Positions 1 through 11,489 of a stretch of DNA of 64,000 bases are shown in pieces. The translations under genes were made by a program, and so were the position numbers. Location: positions 1-64,000 of the forward strand of contig PYIU01000008.1 of assembly GCA_003415625.1 (NCBI GenBank), in the 5' to 3' direction. Source of the DNA: Aquanectria penicillioides (taxonomy: Eukaryota > Ascomycota > Sordariomycetes > Hypocreales > Nectriaceae). The stretch's first letter is position 1. Every line of letters begins with the position of its first letter. The notes beneath the pieces were generated by a model. That model searched no databases. It was not told the DNA's origin and saw only the letters and a program-made list of their open reading frames with translations.

Positions 1-36
1 AACCCTAACCCTAACCCTAACCCTAACCCTAACCCT
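1..36. repeat. Telomere repeat, six AACCCT units
   Basis: Six perfect AACCCT units open the window, the C-rich strand of the TTAGGG telomere used by most filamentous fungi. The window therefore starts at a chromosome end and its plus strand runs inward. Only 36 bases are present, so the array is probably clipped by assembly. Confidence 0.97.
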
Positions 37-134
37 GTTGTCCTTACCTTGTTGTCCTTACCTTGTTGTCCTTACCTTGTTGTCCTTACCTTTTTGCCCT
101 TACCTTTTTGCCCTTACCTTTTTGCCCTTACTTT
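37..134. repeat. 14-bp telomere-adjacent minisatellite, seven units
   Basis: Seven back-to-back 14-mers follow the telomere without a gap: four of GTTGTCCTTACCTT (37-92), two of TTTGCCCTTACCTT (93-120) and one of TTTGCCCTTACTTT (121-134). The ordered change of unit suggests block-wise expansion. The CCTTACC core resembles a degenerate telomere unit, which is inference. Confidence 0.93.
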
Positions 135-437
135 CTTCTTTTTACTCTCTTTTTCTCTCTCTTTCTCTTCTTTTCTCTCTCTCTCTTTTCTCTTAGCAAT
201 AATCTATTGATTGCAAGCATAAGAATATTACTATAGTAGTCTATCTCTCTCTTTCTTCTCTCTCTCTTCTCTCTCTTTCTCTTTCTTTCTTTTCTTTTTA
301 GCAATAATCTATTGATTGCAAGCATAAGAATATTACTATAGTAGTTTATCTCTCTCTCTCTCTCCCTCTAGCAAATAATCTATTGATCACGAGCATAAGA
401 ATATTACTATAGTAGTCTATCTCTCTCTCCCTCTCTC

Positions 438-479
<42 letters not shown>

Positions 480-613
480 TCCCTCTAGCAATAATCTATT
501 GATTGCAAGCATAAGAATATTATTATAGTAGTCTATCTCTTTCTCTCTCTTTCCTTCTCTCTCTTTCTTCTCTTTCTTTTCTTCTCTCTCTCTTTTTTAC
601 TTTCTTTTAAATC
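135..613. repeat. Polypyrimidine tract with four copies of a 53-bp module
   Basis: A long TC-rich plus strand (mostly CTCTCT and TTTCTT runs) is interrupted by four near-identical modules starting TAGCAAT and ending GTAGTCTATC, at about 194-246, 299-351, 369-421 and 486-538. The modules differ from each other by only a few bases. Spacing is irregular because the CT runs vary. No coding potential is credible here. Confidence 0.85.
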
Positions 614-785
614 TTAGCACTATAAATTGCAAATCTTCTATAGATCTACTATAGATCTTAGCACCGCAAATCGCAAATCTATCCATTTTATTATCAATTT
701 TAGCACTATAAATTGCAAATCTTCTATAGATCTACTATAGATTTTAGCACTATAAATTGCAAATCTATCCATTTTATTATTAAGT
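614..785. repeat. 86-bp tandem duplication
   Basis: Two copies of an 86-bp unit start at 614 and 700, each beginning TTAGCACTATAAATTGC. Each unit also holds an internal half-repeat of the TTAGCAC...GCAAATC motif. The first copy keeps TTAGCACCGCAAATCGC where the second reads TTAGCACTATAAATTGC, a pattern of C-to-T and G-to-A change. Confidence 0.85.
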
Positions 786-1436
786 TAAGTATAATTAAGA
801 TTTATAATAGATATTTATTATATAAAATAAGAAAAATAGCTATAGAATTTAAGATTAAAATTTATAATATTAATTATTAATTTAAATCCTTAATTAATTA
901 TATAGTTTGCTTTTTAAGCTTTTTATATAGTTTTTAAACTTTAATTTAATTTTTTAACTATATTTTCTATCTTTTATCTATTTACTTCTACCTTTTTATT
1001 TACTTAAGTATATTTTTAGAAAATGCAATTTAGCACTTTTAGGTATTTGCATTAAAGTATAATTTCCTATATAAAGTATAGTAATTATCTTCCTTTAGAG
1101 TTTATTTTTATTTCTTTAATTTAAGTTATTTAAATTATAAGCTTTTTAAATAAAAATGCTTTTTAAAAGGTAATTTTAAGCCTTAAAATATTAATTTAAA
1201 GTTCTCTTTTTATACTAAAGCTTTATATTACTTTTCTTTAGTTTTTTTTCTTTTTTTAATTTTATATTTAAAACTTAAAGTAAAAGTAGCTAATATATAG
1301 GTACTTTCCTTAATAGTGTTTTTATATTATACTTTAGAAATTTAAAGAAATATTTAAAAATAACTTTTAAGGTATTATTTTAAATCTATAACTATATATT
1401 TAAATATAAGGCTTTAGTAATATTTCTTATAATTAT

Positions 1437-1694
1437 TATAAATAATATATAGGTATATATAGGGACAGTTATAGTAGGCAATATATATAATAGATTAGTT
1501 TAAATCAATTAAGATTTATAAAAAGCAGCTAAATAGTAATTGCAAAATATAGTTATCTATTTATAGTATAGGGATTCCCTATAAAAATATATAGCCTTAA
1601 GACTTAAGCCTATAAGGCCCCTAAAGTTGGCTTATAGCCAATTGCTATATTTATAGCAGCAATTATTTTTGCCTAGCTGCTATATTTATTAACA
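1437..1694 (-). repeat. LTR of element E (3' LTR in element sense)
   Basis: It aligns base for base with 6684-6942 apart from scattered C/T and G/A differences. It contains the shared string AGACTTAAGCCTATAAGG and ends TATTAACA. Confidence 0.9.
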
Positions 1695-1799
1695 CTCCCT
1701 TTAAGCTCAATTAAGAGCTTGTCCCTAAATGCTATTATAAGGCTATTTTAACCTTCCTTATATATATATTTTTTATATAATTATAAAATATTTTTTTTC

Positions 1800-4700
1800 T
1801 TATTGCTAAAGCAATTATTTACTTAAGTAGGATTTCTTTACTATAGCTAAAGGTATTGCTATAAGCTTTTATAGGCACTATTTATACTTGCTTTAGTGTT
1901 TTTAGTATAGTACCTTTTTTAATTTTAGCCTTAATTTTAAGGCATTAATAAAAGAGCAATATAATAGGCCTATTAATAGCTTTATAAGTATATTAGTAAT
2001 ATTTTTAGCAAAAGGAATATATTATAATTTAACTATACTATTTTTAATAGCCTTTTTTATAAAGTAATATTGCACTTAAATATACTTTATATAGGTATAG
2101 AATTTAAAGTTATATATTAGCTTTATAGCGCTTTAATTATTTATAAAGATTACTATTAAGGCAATTAATAAGCTATTAAATTTCTCTATAAAGCTCTTTA
2201 TCTATATAACTTGCAATATTGCCTTTATTAATATATAGTATTTAGCTTCTATTAAGGACTTTACTATAGTTTTTTAATGCTTACTAAACTATATAATTAG
2301 GCCCTTATTTATAAAGAATATATATCCTTTAGTTAATTATACTATCTTTAGGCAGCTAATATAATTAAAGTTATAATAGCTATAAAGACTAAATGGATTA
2401 TTATATAATTCTTCCTTAAGGCAGTAATAATAAATAAAGTAATTAAGGCTCCCTTTAATATATTATAGTATCCTTTTTATAGCTTTAAGTTATTACTTGC
2501 TTAAGCTATTTAAGAAGTATACCTAAAGACTATATATAAAGGCTAGATTAAGCTAGCTTTACTATAAAAAATAGTTAACTTTTTTTACTATTAATATATA
2601 TTCTTTATTAATAGCCTTTATACTAAAGATATTAATTGCCTTAATTAAATAGTAGATTTCTATTTCTATTAATATATTTATAGCTTTATAGTTAAAGTAT
2701 TTAAATTGCTTAAGGATACTTATTATATAGTCTCTTTATAATAGTATAAGCGATTTATTTTCTTTTACTATAATAGCTATATTTAAAAAGAGCTTAAGAA
2801 ATTTAAATAATTTTATCTTTACTTTTTATATAAATTTATTAATAAAGGTATTTATATTCTTATTATTATTAGTAACTATAAGTATATTATTTATATATAT
2901 AGCTATAATAATCTCTTTTATTTAGTTTATATAAATTGCAGTATTATTCTATAGCCTCTTAAGGCCTAATTTATTAAGTATCTTCCTTAATTTCTTTTGC
3001 TATTATTAGGCATTTTGCTTAAGGCTATATAAGGCTATAAGCAACTATATAATATACTTAATGCCTTATTTATAGCCCACTTTCTTAATTAAGTGTTTAT
3101 ACTTTAGATCCTTAAAGAATTTATTAAGCAAAAAGAAGGTTATAATATAGATATTTTCTTTTAGCTCTCTATTTAAATATATTATAATTATATTATTCTA
3201 TAATAGCTTCTTCCTAATCTATATAATATAAGCAAGTAATATTCTTTAAAAGTTAGCTTTTATAGTTAAAAAGAAAGTCTTTTAATAATTAATACCTTTC
3301 TTTTATATAAAGCTATATACTATAAGTTAAACTTTATATATAACTATTATACTATTTTTATTTCTTTTATATTAATTTACTTACTTTACTATAAGTAATC
3401 TCTTGCCTTTTAGCAATTCTCTTTTTAAAATAAATTTAAATATACCTTTATTAATAAAGGTATAAATCTTCTTAAAGAATGCCTCCCTTTAAAGATTAGT
3501 ATTTAGCTAATTAAGGGCATTATAGATTATAGCTAGATTAGCATTAATGCAAGCAGCTAAAATTTACTTCTTTATAGCTATTATTAGTATTATAAGGTAT
3601 CTTTTAAAGTTATTAAATGCTCCCTTTAGCTATAATTAAATAATCTTTTTACCTTTTACTATAGGCAGTAAAATAGGCTTATAGAACACTATATGCATTA
3701 TTATAATAACTTTCTTTATTTTAGGGTTTTAAATCCTATATACTTTAGTTCCTTAAAATCCTATAAAGATTTCTTTTTAATTATAAGGCAGTATCTTCTT
3801 AAATCTATTGCGCTTTTTCTATTTAATATAAATAAATGCCTTTAACCCTAAAATCTATAAATGCTTAATACTTAATATATATTCCTTTTTTAGAATTAAA
3901 TCTATAAAGTAAACCTTATAAAGGGTCTTTTAGTTTAATAATCTTATTGCTATAATATTAGCAATATATATAACTGTAAGGATAATCTCTTTCTATAGCC
4001 TAAAAGGGATGTTTATTACTATTATTATGCTTCTTGCCTTCTTTTAAATTGTATAGTTTGCCTATTTAATAAAGCTGTTCTATTTATAGCTATATAGCAG
4101 TATAATAATTGTAAGGATCCCTATCTTTAAGAGGAGTTTATTAACCTTTCTATTAATAAATTTATAGCTACTATTAAACTATATCTTTTAGGGCAGACTA
4201 TAGGCTATAATAGTTTTAAATACTAAAAGATCTTCTTTTATTAAGATAGTAATATTACTTTTCTTTTTAAATAAATTGCTATAAAAGTAATAGCTTTTAT
4301 TATTAATTATAAGCTTAAAATACCTCTTTCTATTATATATATATAAACTTAGCTCTATAAGGTCTATATAAAGGAGGTTAAGTATATAGTCTGCTCTCTT
4401 TTATAGTGTTTTTAGTAAAAACCTTATGCTTTTAGTAAGCTTGCAGTCTTTATAGGGTATATTAAGTAGCTTATAATTATTAAGCTTACCTTTTATAACC
4501 TTAAAGGTATAGTTAAGGGCTTTTTAATCTATATAAATAAGTTTTTAATGCTATATCCTTACTTTAAACTGTTCTATTTATATTAGTATTATTTTAAAAG
4601 TAAAGTAATAGCTTATTATGCCTTTTATTGCTTTAAGCAAAAACCTTTAATTAAAAACATTAAGGATTATAAAGATTTTATTATTGCTATTAAAGATTTT

Positions 4701-5700
4701 ATTTTTAATTATATAATTATTAAAGAGATAGACTTTTTTACTAAAGATTATATTTAGTAGGAAATCTTTAATAAAAACTATATCTTTAAGTATTATAGTC
4801 TTTATTCTCTCTCTTTTTATAAATAGTATAATTACTACTATTTTTATAGCTATAGGGTATATAGTGCCTTTACCTATAAGAATTAGTATTATTTTATTAA
4901 GTTTATACTATTTATTTTCTTTAAACTATTTAAAGTTATTAATAGTATATATATTAGCTTTTAAGTCCTAAAGCTAATAGTCTTTTTAATTAATAAGGCT
5001 TAATTTTATAGATATTAAAATAGTAATAAAATTACTATTTCCTTTAGCCTTTAGTGCAATATTATTATTAATATTAAGGGGACTATATAACTGCTATTTT
5101 AGTAGGCTAAAAATTATTACTATAGCTGCCTTTTTTGCTAATAACTTTATAAAAGCATTATTAAAAAACTTTTTTGCCTTTAAGCCTCTATAGTATATAA
5201 AAATAGCATTATTATTATTATTAAAATTGTTTTTTAGCTTTCTTTATATTTTTAGTACTTTATTTATTTAATTTTATATATAGGGCAGTCTTTTTAGTCT
5301 TTTTAGTAGTTTTATTATTATTATCTTTCTTTTTTAATCTTTTATTTTTATTGCCTTTACTTTCCTTTTATAGAGATAGGCAGTTCTTTATAATATAACC
5401 TTTTTAATTATAATTAAAGCATTTACTGCTTTTAGGATCTCTTTTACAATTATTTTTTTTATTTAATTAAGTACTTATCTATATGCCTTTCTTACTGCTA
5501 AAGTCTTTACTCTTTTTTTAAAAAGTCTATAGACTTTTAGCTTTATTAATAAAGTCTTTCTATATTTTATAGATAAATTAATATTTCCCCTTTTGCTTAT
5601 AGTTGCATTAAAGTGCATTTTACTTAAGAAAGACCTTTTTAATACTATTTATAAACCTTATCTTTTTCTAGTACTTAAAGAGCTTGCTGCTAGCTTTAAT
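1800..5700 (-). pseudogene. Degraded copia gag-pol of element E
   Basis: Read on the minus strand, a gag-type zinc knuckle is visible at 5380-5421. It has CX2CX4HX4C spacing, but the second Cys and the His now read Tyr and an inner Gln codon is TAA. The reverse-transcriptase core YVDD lies at 2886-2897 and now reads YINN, because both GAT codons became AAT. The order gag, then reverse transcriptase, fits a copia polyprotein. Stop codons are scattered throughout, mostly at former Gln and Trp codons. No protein can be made. The outer limits are approximate, and I did not place the integrase and RNase H motifs individually. Confidence 0.75.
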
Positions 5701-6683
5701 AATAGTATTTACAATATAGTAAAAGTTATTAATATAACTTTAGACCCCTTATAGTTTCTTTAGAATTAAAAACTTTAATTTTTAGTAGAGATTAGCTAGG
5801 CTCTATTAAGACCTTATATTATTATATCTTTTTATTAATAGCTTAATAGCCTTTATATTAGTTTTTGCTAAAGATAATAATAGCTTTAATTTCTATAAAA
5901 CTGCTATTTTTATAGTAGCAATTAAGTGCATTTCTTCTAAATATAAGATTTTAATCTCTTTATACTATCTAATAGCAATTATAGTATAAAAGAGATATCT
6001 CTTTTAGGCAGCCTAATTCTTTAATCCCTTAAGTATATTATCTCCTTTTATTTTAAAGTTAAAACTAATAAAATCCTTAATTTTAATTAGTTATAAATTT
6101 ATAATCTTCTTTTTACTTAAGGCAGGCTTTATTAATATCTCTTTATTCTTTAAGAAATTAAATATTTTATCTAAAGCTCTTAAAGGCTCCCTTAAGGTAT
6201 AGAAGAGTTAGCTTCCTTAATACTTAAAGCTTTTATCTTTATTATCTTTTACCTTAAATTCTAACTTATCTTTAGGCTATATTTTATATTTAATCTTTAA
6301 TTTATTTTTAATCTTTTAGTTAAAGTGCTTTTATAGCTTTTATATCTATTGCATTATCTCTATTATTTACTGCATTATAATATTTAAATTTAGCTAAATT
6401 TTCTATAGGTCCCTTTTAATAGGCTTTACTAATCTTTTAGGGGGGGGTAAAAGATCCTTAAGATTGTCTTCTCTTTTAGTAAAATCTTCTTTATTATTAA
6501 TCTATTTAATTGCTTTAATAGTAGAAACTAGCTTTAGGGCTAGCTTTAAAGCTATTGCCTAAGTTTTAAGACCTTAATTAATTAATATTATAAGTGCTAA
6601 CTTTAAGGGATAAACTTTAAATTAGTTTAAACCTTTTAAATAGCTATAATTTCTTTTTAAATTAAAGCTTTAGGCTTATAATC

Positions 6684-6942
6684 TATAAATAATATATAGA
6701 TATATATAGGGATAGTTATAGCAGGCAATATATACAATAGGTTAGTTTAAATCAATTAGGATTTATAAGGAGCAGCTAAATAGTAGTTATAAAATGCAAT
6801 TATCTATTTATAGTATAGGGATTCCTTTATAAGGATATATAGCCTTAAGACTTAAGCCTATAAGGCCCCTAAGGTTAGCTTATAGCTAGCTGCTATATCT
6901 ATAGCAGTAACTATCTTTACCTAACTGCTATATCTATTAACA
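6684..6942 (-). repeat. LTR of element E (5' LTR in element sense)
   Basis: This is the partner of 1437-1694. It keeps several C and G bases lost in the other copy (for example GCAGGCAATATATACAATAGG), so the two LTRs have taken different mutations. It is followed directly by the ATTAT duplication. Confidence 0.9.
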
Positions 6943-7653
6943 ATTATAATCTTTATAAACTATTTTTAATTAATAATTTAGTTTTATTAAATAATTTTAA
7001 GGTTTAAAGTATATTTTAATACTTTAAAATAGCATTTTTAAGCTTATTTTCCTTTTAATATATTATTAATTCTATATATAGCTTTAAGGTTATAGTAGAA
7101 TTTTATAATATTATTATTATTATTACCTTTATTTATTATAGGTAAATATATTTAAATATAATAAAAGCTTATTTTCTCTATTATTTAATTAAAAATATTA
7201 TAGATTTTATTTAATTTAATTTTATATTTTTCTTAATTATAGTAAAATATTATAAGCTTATATTTTAGCAGTTTTTAGTTTTTAAAAAGTAACTCTATTA
7301 TTATAGTTATTTATTACTTTAATTAAATAAGCTTTATTATTAAGCTTTTAGCTTTAGTTCTTTCTTTTATATAGTATTTTATAGAAGTAAGTATTATAGG
7401 CTTAAAAATTTAAGTAGTTTTAAATTAAAAAAAGTCCTTAAGAATTTTAAGCTTTTTAATTTATTTTACTATAATTTTTACTTTATAACTTTACTTAAAG
7501 GTCTTTTAATTATTTAGATTATTAAAAATATAAGTCTTTAAAGTTATTTTATATATTTAGTTTAAAATTAAAATATAAAGTTTATTTTTTGCTTTTAAAG
7601 CTTAATTAAATAGTTATAGCTATATTAATAAGTATAGCTTTAAGACTTTTAAT

Positions 7654-7881
7654 TATTAAATTAAACTAATTATATAATTATATATATTCTTTTTCTTTCT
7701 CTTTTTATTTCTTTTAGCCTTACTTTATTGCTTAGGCTTTAAAAGAGAGATTAAGCTGCATTAAACCTAATAGAGCTATAGTATATTTATATAACTTTTA
7801 TTTAATTATTTTAAGCTTTATTTTTATAATCTAAAGTATATACTAAAGTTTCCCTATATATATAATACCTTAAATTTAATA
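7654..7881. repeat. Family D LTR, copy 1
   Basis: This is a 228-bp homologue of the LTRs at 29026-29244 and 58736-58954. It begins TATTAAATTAAAC (TGTTGAACTAAAC in the best-preserved copy) and ends TTTAATA (TTTAACA). The left flank TTAAT is the inner end of element D. The right flank is a different sequence that matches 49095-49645 in inverted orientation, so D1 probably inserted into an A-family element. Confidence 0.85.
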
Positions 7882-8420
7882 ATAGCAATAGCCTTAAAAA
7901 GTATAAAAATATTTAATTAATTGCTTTATAGTACTATTTTTTATTTATTAAACTATTATTAATAATTAAAAACTATATTTAATTAATTTCTATTAAAAGA
8001 TAAGCTAAAGACTATTATTTTTATTAATTAAAATTTACTTTATATTTTTAATTAAATACTTTTTATATTTATTTAATTAATTAATAATTATTAATTATAC
8101 TATTAATAAAAAAGCTATATATAATTTATAAGTAAGTAATTAACCTAAAAAAATCTATTATAAAAGTTAATAGCTAAATAAACTTATTAATAGTATCTAT
8201 ACTACCTAAAAGAAAGTTATAAAGGCCTTTATAAGGACTCTTTAGCTAGTATTTATAAAGAAAGCTCTATTTATATTTAAATTAATTATTTTAAATATAA
8301 TTAATATAATGGCTATTTATATAATTTAATCCTAAAATATATATATAAAAGAGAATAAAGATATATTTATTATAGGCAAAAACTATAAAAGTATATAATT
8401 AAATGTATTTATAATATATA
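7882..8420 (+). repeat. Segment shared with element A (inverted copy at 49095-49645)
   Basis: The reverse complement of 49095-49645 matches this block closely, including the strings AATTAATTGCTTTATAGT and AAAAGATAAGCTAAAGAC. Similarity stops near 8420. It lies downstream of pol in element A, and I recognise no domain in it. Confidence 0.75.
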
Positions 8421-9696
8421 AAGATTAATATTATTTTTATTAAACTTTTAAAAGTAAAAAAGCTTTTAACTTAAGATAAAAATATATTATATAAATTTAA
8501 GGTATACCCTAAAATAAAAGTATATTAGTAATAATAAAAGCTCTTTATTATTTAAAAAATAATATTTTAAATAATATTAACTTTAATATTGCTAAACTTT
8601 ATACTTAATAATAATAATAAAAGGGAATATAATAGTAAAAAGAAAAAAATAAAATCTAAAGATAAAAGGTTAATTTAAAAAATATTCTTTAGAAAAGGCA
8701 AGAGAATAAGTAGTATAAATATAACTATTTTAATAAAATAAATAATCCCTTCTTTTAAAATAAATATATAAAATAAGATTAATAATACTATACTATATTA
8801 AATAATCCCTTTAATTAAGGTTTTAAATAAAAAGCTAAATTTAATAAAGGCTGCTTACTTTATAAAAATATAAAATAAAAAAAGAAACTATATAAAAGAT
8901 ATATATAATATTTTAAATAATAAGATTTAATACTTCTTTAATATATATTTAATAATTAAAAGAAAACTATTTTAATTTTATATATTATTTTTAATAATCC
9001 TTAATAAATAAGCAAGTAATTACTTTATCTATTATATTAGCTATAATTTAACCTTTATAGAAATATATAAATAGATAAAGAGCTACTTTAATATAAAGAT
9101 TAATTAATAATACTATTATATAAACTAAAGCTCTTTTATATTTAATATTATAAAGAATAATAAAATATATAAAGGAAAGGATATAATAAAAGTTTTATAG
9201 TCTTTATTTAATAAGTTTTAACTATATTAAAAAGCACTTAGCCTTAATTATATAGATAAAGACTAATTAATTATAAATATAATTTAAGTATATTATAATA
9301 TTTTTAAGTTAGTATTTATATTATTTAACTCTATAAAAAAGTTTAAGAAATTATACTTATAGCTTTAATCCTTAATTAAAATATTATAATATTAATTAAT
9401 AGTAAATATATTAAATTAATATATTTTAAATTATAAATTTTATTGCTATAACTATAATAAAAAGTATAAATAAAAATGTAATTATAGCTAAGCCTAAAGT
9501 AGCCTATTTTAAAAGAAAAAGTATTATATATATAGTAAAAAAGAATATTTTTCTATTAAATACTTAAAAAATAAAAGATATTAAGCTAAAGATTAATACT
9601 TTAAGGAATAAAGATTATAAAGAAAAAAGTATAATATATAAATATATATAGCTTTTTTAATTAATTATAAAAAGGAACTACTATAAAATAATATAT
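8421..9696. other. AT-rich, unassigned; possible copia gag region
   Basis: This stretch is not shared with element A. Plus-strand reading gives long Lys/Ile/Asn-rich runs with scattered stops, as degraded coding DNA would, but I can name no motif. Position upstream of a plus-strand copia pol makes a gag/protease region possible. I saw no LTR at its left edge. Confidence 0.35.
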
Positions 9697-10179
9697 ATAA
9701 TAGTAAATACTTTATCAACCTTTGCCCTCAGACTTATAACTGCTCGCAGCCATCCCAAACTACCTCTAAAACATCTAAAAACACAATTAATCGATCCCTT
9801 ATGCTAGGTTACCCCTAAATACAATAGCGCATTAAGAGCGCAATGCTAATGCCACAGCCCTTCCAATAGTTATTAATTTAAAAAGATGCAGCATCAAAAA
9901 CAGCCAATACAACCCCCTTTCCACCACCAGCCAATATAGTAGCGCATTTAGAGTGGATAAAGCAATAAAAGCCAATAGGAGCCCTACAACTAATAAAGAT
10001 AAAAAAGCCTATAAAGCTATTACTAAAATTGTCCCATCTTACCTCCTTAAAGCGGTTTAAAAGGTATTCCAAACCTATACTAATATACATAAGGCACGCT
10101 CCCGCCCCCCTCCAAGACCAATACAACCTCCAAAAAAAGACTTACCAATAAAATCACTGCCACTATAACAACCGCCATT

Positions 10180-11430
10180 ACTATAGCAATAACAGCCGCC
10201 CTAGCTAACCCAAGCTCCTCTTTTCCCCAACCAATACAGCAGTCTTATGCATTAGTCCTTTTATATAGCCTTATACCTATAAACACTAAAACCAGCAAGC
10301 GCACAACGCATAGCTGCATTAAGCGCAAGATTACTATCCGCACTAAAGATGCCCCTAAAGATATTAAAAACCGCACTTTAATAGAAACCATACAAGCAGC
10401 AAACCAAGCCTATAGCAACTTCTATATAGTTATAGCACACTGCCTCCTTAATAGGGATACAGTCCTTACCTTCCTTACCTTAAAATAGGCTAAAGCCTTC
10501 TATAAGAAAAGATAGATAGCCATTACATTTAGAAATAATGCCCTTCTTACTCCTTCTACCTTTACTATTCTAGCAAAAGGAATTTAAATTAAATCTATCC
10601 CTAATAATATAAATAAACTTATTAAAACTATTAATAATACTAATACCTTAAGGGTCAGTAAGGTAAAGCCTACTTAAGCCTATAATAGCACTGCAATAAG
10701 AATAAACCTAATCCTTTATATCCTATCTATTAAAGAAGCCAATAGCCTATACAATAATAGGCTACTCCTTAATGCCAAACTCTATAATTATAAACCCTTT
10801 AATAAAGGATTAAAACCTACCTAATGCTTTTAATGCTATAAGTACAGCCATATTGCAAGAAACTGCCAATCTACCCTAACCTACAGCCAATACAGCAGCT
10901 TAGCACATAACAATTGCCCTACCAAAAAGGGAGAAATCCCCTACTACTGCACCCTTTACTATAGGGATCACCTAGCCTAAAGCTATACCTATCCTATAGT
11001 AGAAAAGCACTAAACCTGCATAAAAGAAGGATACTATAAACAACTAATAAAATATAAAGAATGCACCTTAGTATAGTAAAACATCCCCTACATGCAATAG
11101 AATAGCTTCCCTAAGAACCCCCCTTTATAGCTCCCCCCCTACTAAAAGAGTCAGCCAACCCTTAAGCTCTATAAATAAGCAGCACTGCACTTTATCTAAT
11201 GCTTCCCCTTCCTTTAATGCCCACACCCTATTGCCACTATCTATTAAATCAACCCCCTACCTATATCCAATTAATACAAGTCCTATTCTAAAATATACAC
11301 CGCTACCCTAAGTTAACCCATTAGGCGCTATATGCCTGCAATAAATATAATACAATCGCACTCCTAAAACCGGCTAAAAACTAAAGGACTAATACTCTAG
11401 CAAACCCTAAAAGATTGAACTATACTATAA
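10180..11430 (+). pseudogene. LINE1 ORF1 (gag-like, zinc knuckles), broken
   Basis: ORF1 of Tad-type LINEs encodes a nucleic-acid-binding protein that coats the element RNA. A CX2CX4HX4C knuckle is encoded at 10824-10865: Cys-Phe-stop-Cys, Tyr-Lys-Tyr-Ser, His, Ile-Ala-Arg-Asn, Cys. One inner codon is TAA, most likely a former CAA. A further Cys/His cluster follows to about 10990 (His-Asn-Asn-Cys-Pro, Tyr-Cys-Thr-Leu-Tyr-Tyr-Arg-Asp-His). Several Gln/Trp-to-stop changes interrupt the frame. Start and end are approximate, since the true initiation codon cannot be fixed in this mutated copy. Confidence 0.75.
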
Positions 11431-11489
11431 TCCACCACTTAAGCTATATAGCTCTCTATATATATAAACAATATAGATTGGAGACCTAA

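Larger units (their letters stand above)
1437..6942 (-). mobile_element. Ty1/copia-type LTR retrotransposon E, complete but RIP-degraded
   Basis: A 5.5-kb element is bounded by 258/259-bp direct LTRs (1437-1694 and 6684-6942) and flanked by a 5-bp duplication ATTAT at 1432-1436 and 6943-6947. The empty site survives in the D2 copy near 58030 as ATTGC, so the two ATTAT copies look like ATTGC after a G-to-A and a C-to-T change. LTR ends read TA...CA, a decayed TG...CA. The coding strand is minus: the zinc knuckle lies near the right LTR and the reverse transcriptase nearer the left one. Size and 5-bp duplication fit copia. Confidence 0.9.
783..7881. mobile_element. Family D retroelement copy D1, truncated at the telomere side
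   Basis: Bases 783-1436 and 6948-7653 are collinear with 44955-45145 plus 57563-58735, the internal part of element D2. Both copies end in the same LTR (7654-7881 here). D1 is broken by copia element E, and the other D copy gives the uninterrupted version of that site. The left end stops abruptly at 783, so the far LTR is missing. I do not recognise a conserved protein in the visible internal sequence, and the family's class and coding strand remain unassigned. Confidence 0.75.

Noticed and set aside
128..325. 65-codon minus-strand open frame rich in Lys, Arg and Glu
   Set aside because: It is the translation of the CT-rich tandem tract and its modules, with no independent sign of coding.
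135..785. CRISPR-like repeat/spacer pattern in the modules near the telomere
   Set aside because: The intervening sequences are CT runs of variable length, not unique spacers, and the organism is a fungus.
9878..10126. 82-codon minus-strand open frame in LINE1
   Set aside because: It is antisense to the LINE 5' region and lacks any motif. LINE3 carries the same DNA with stops.
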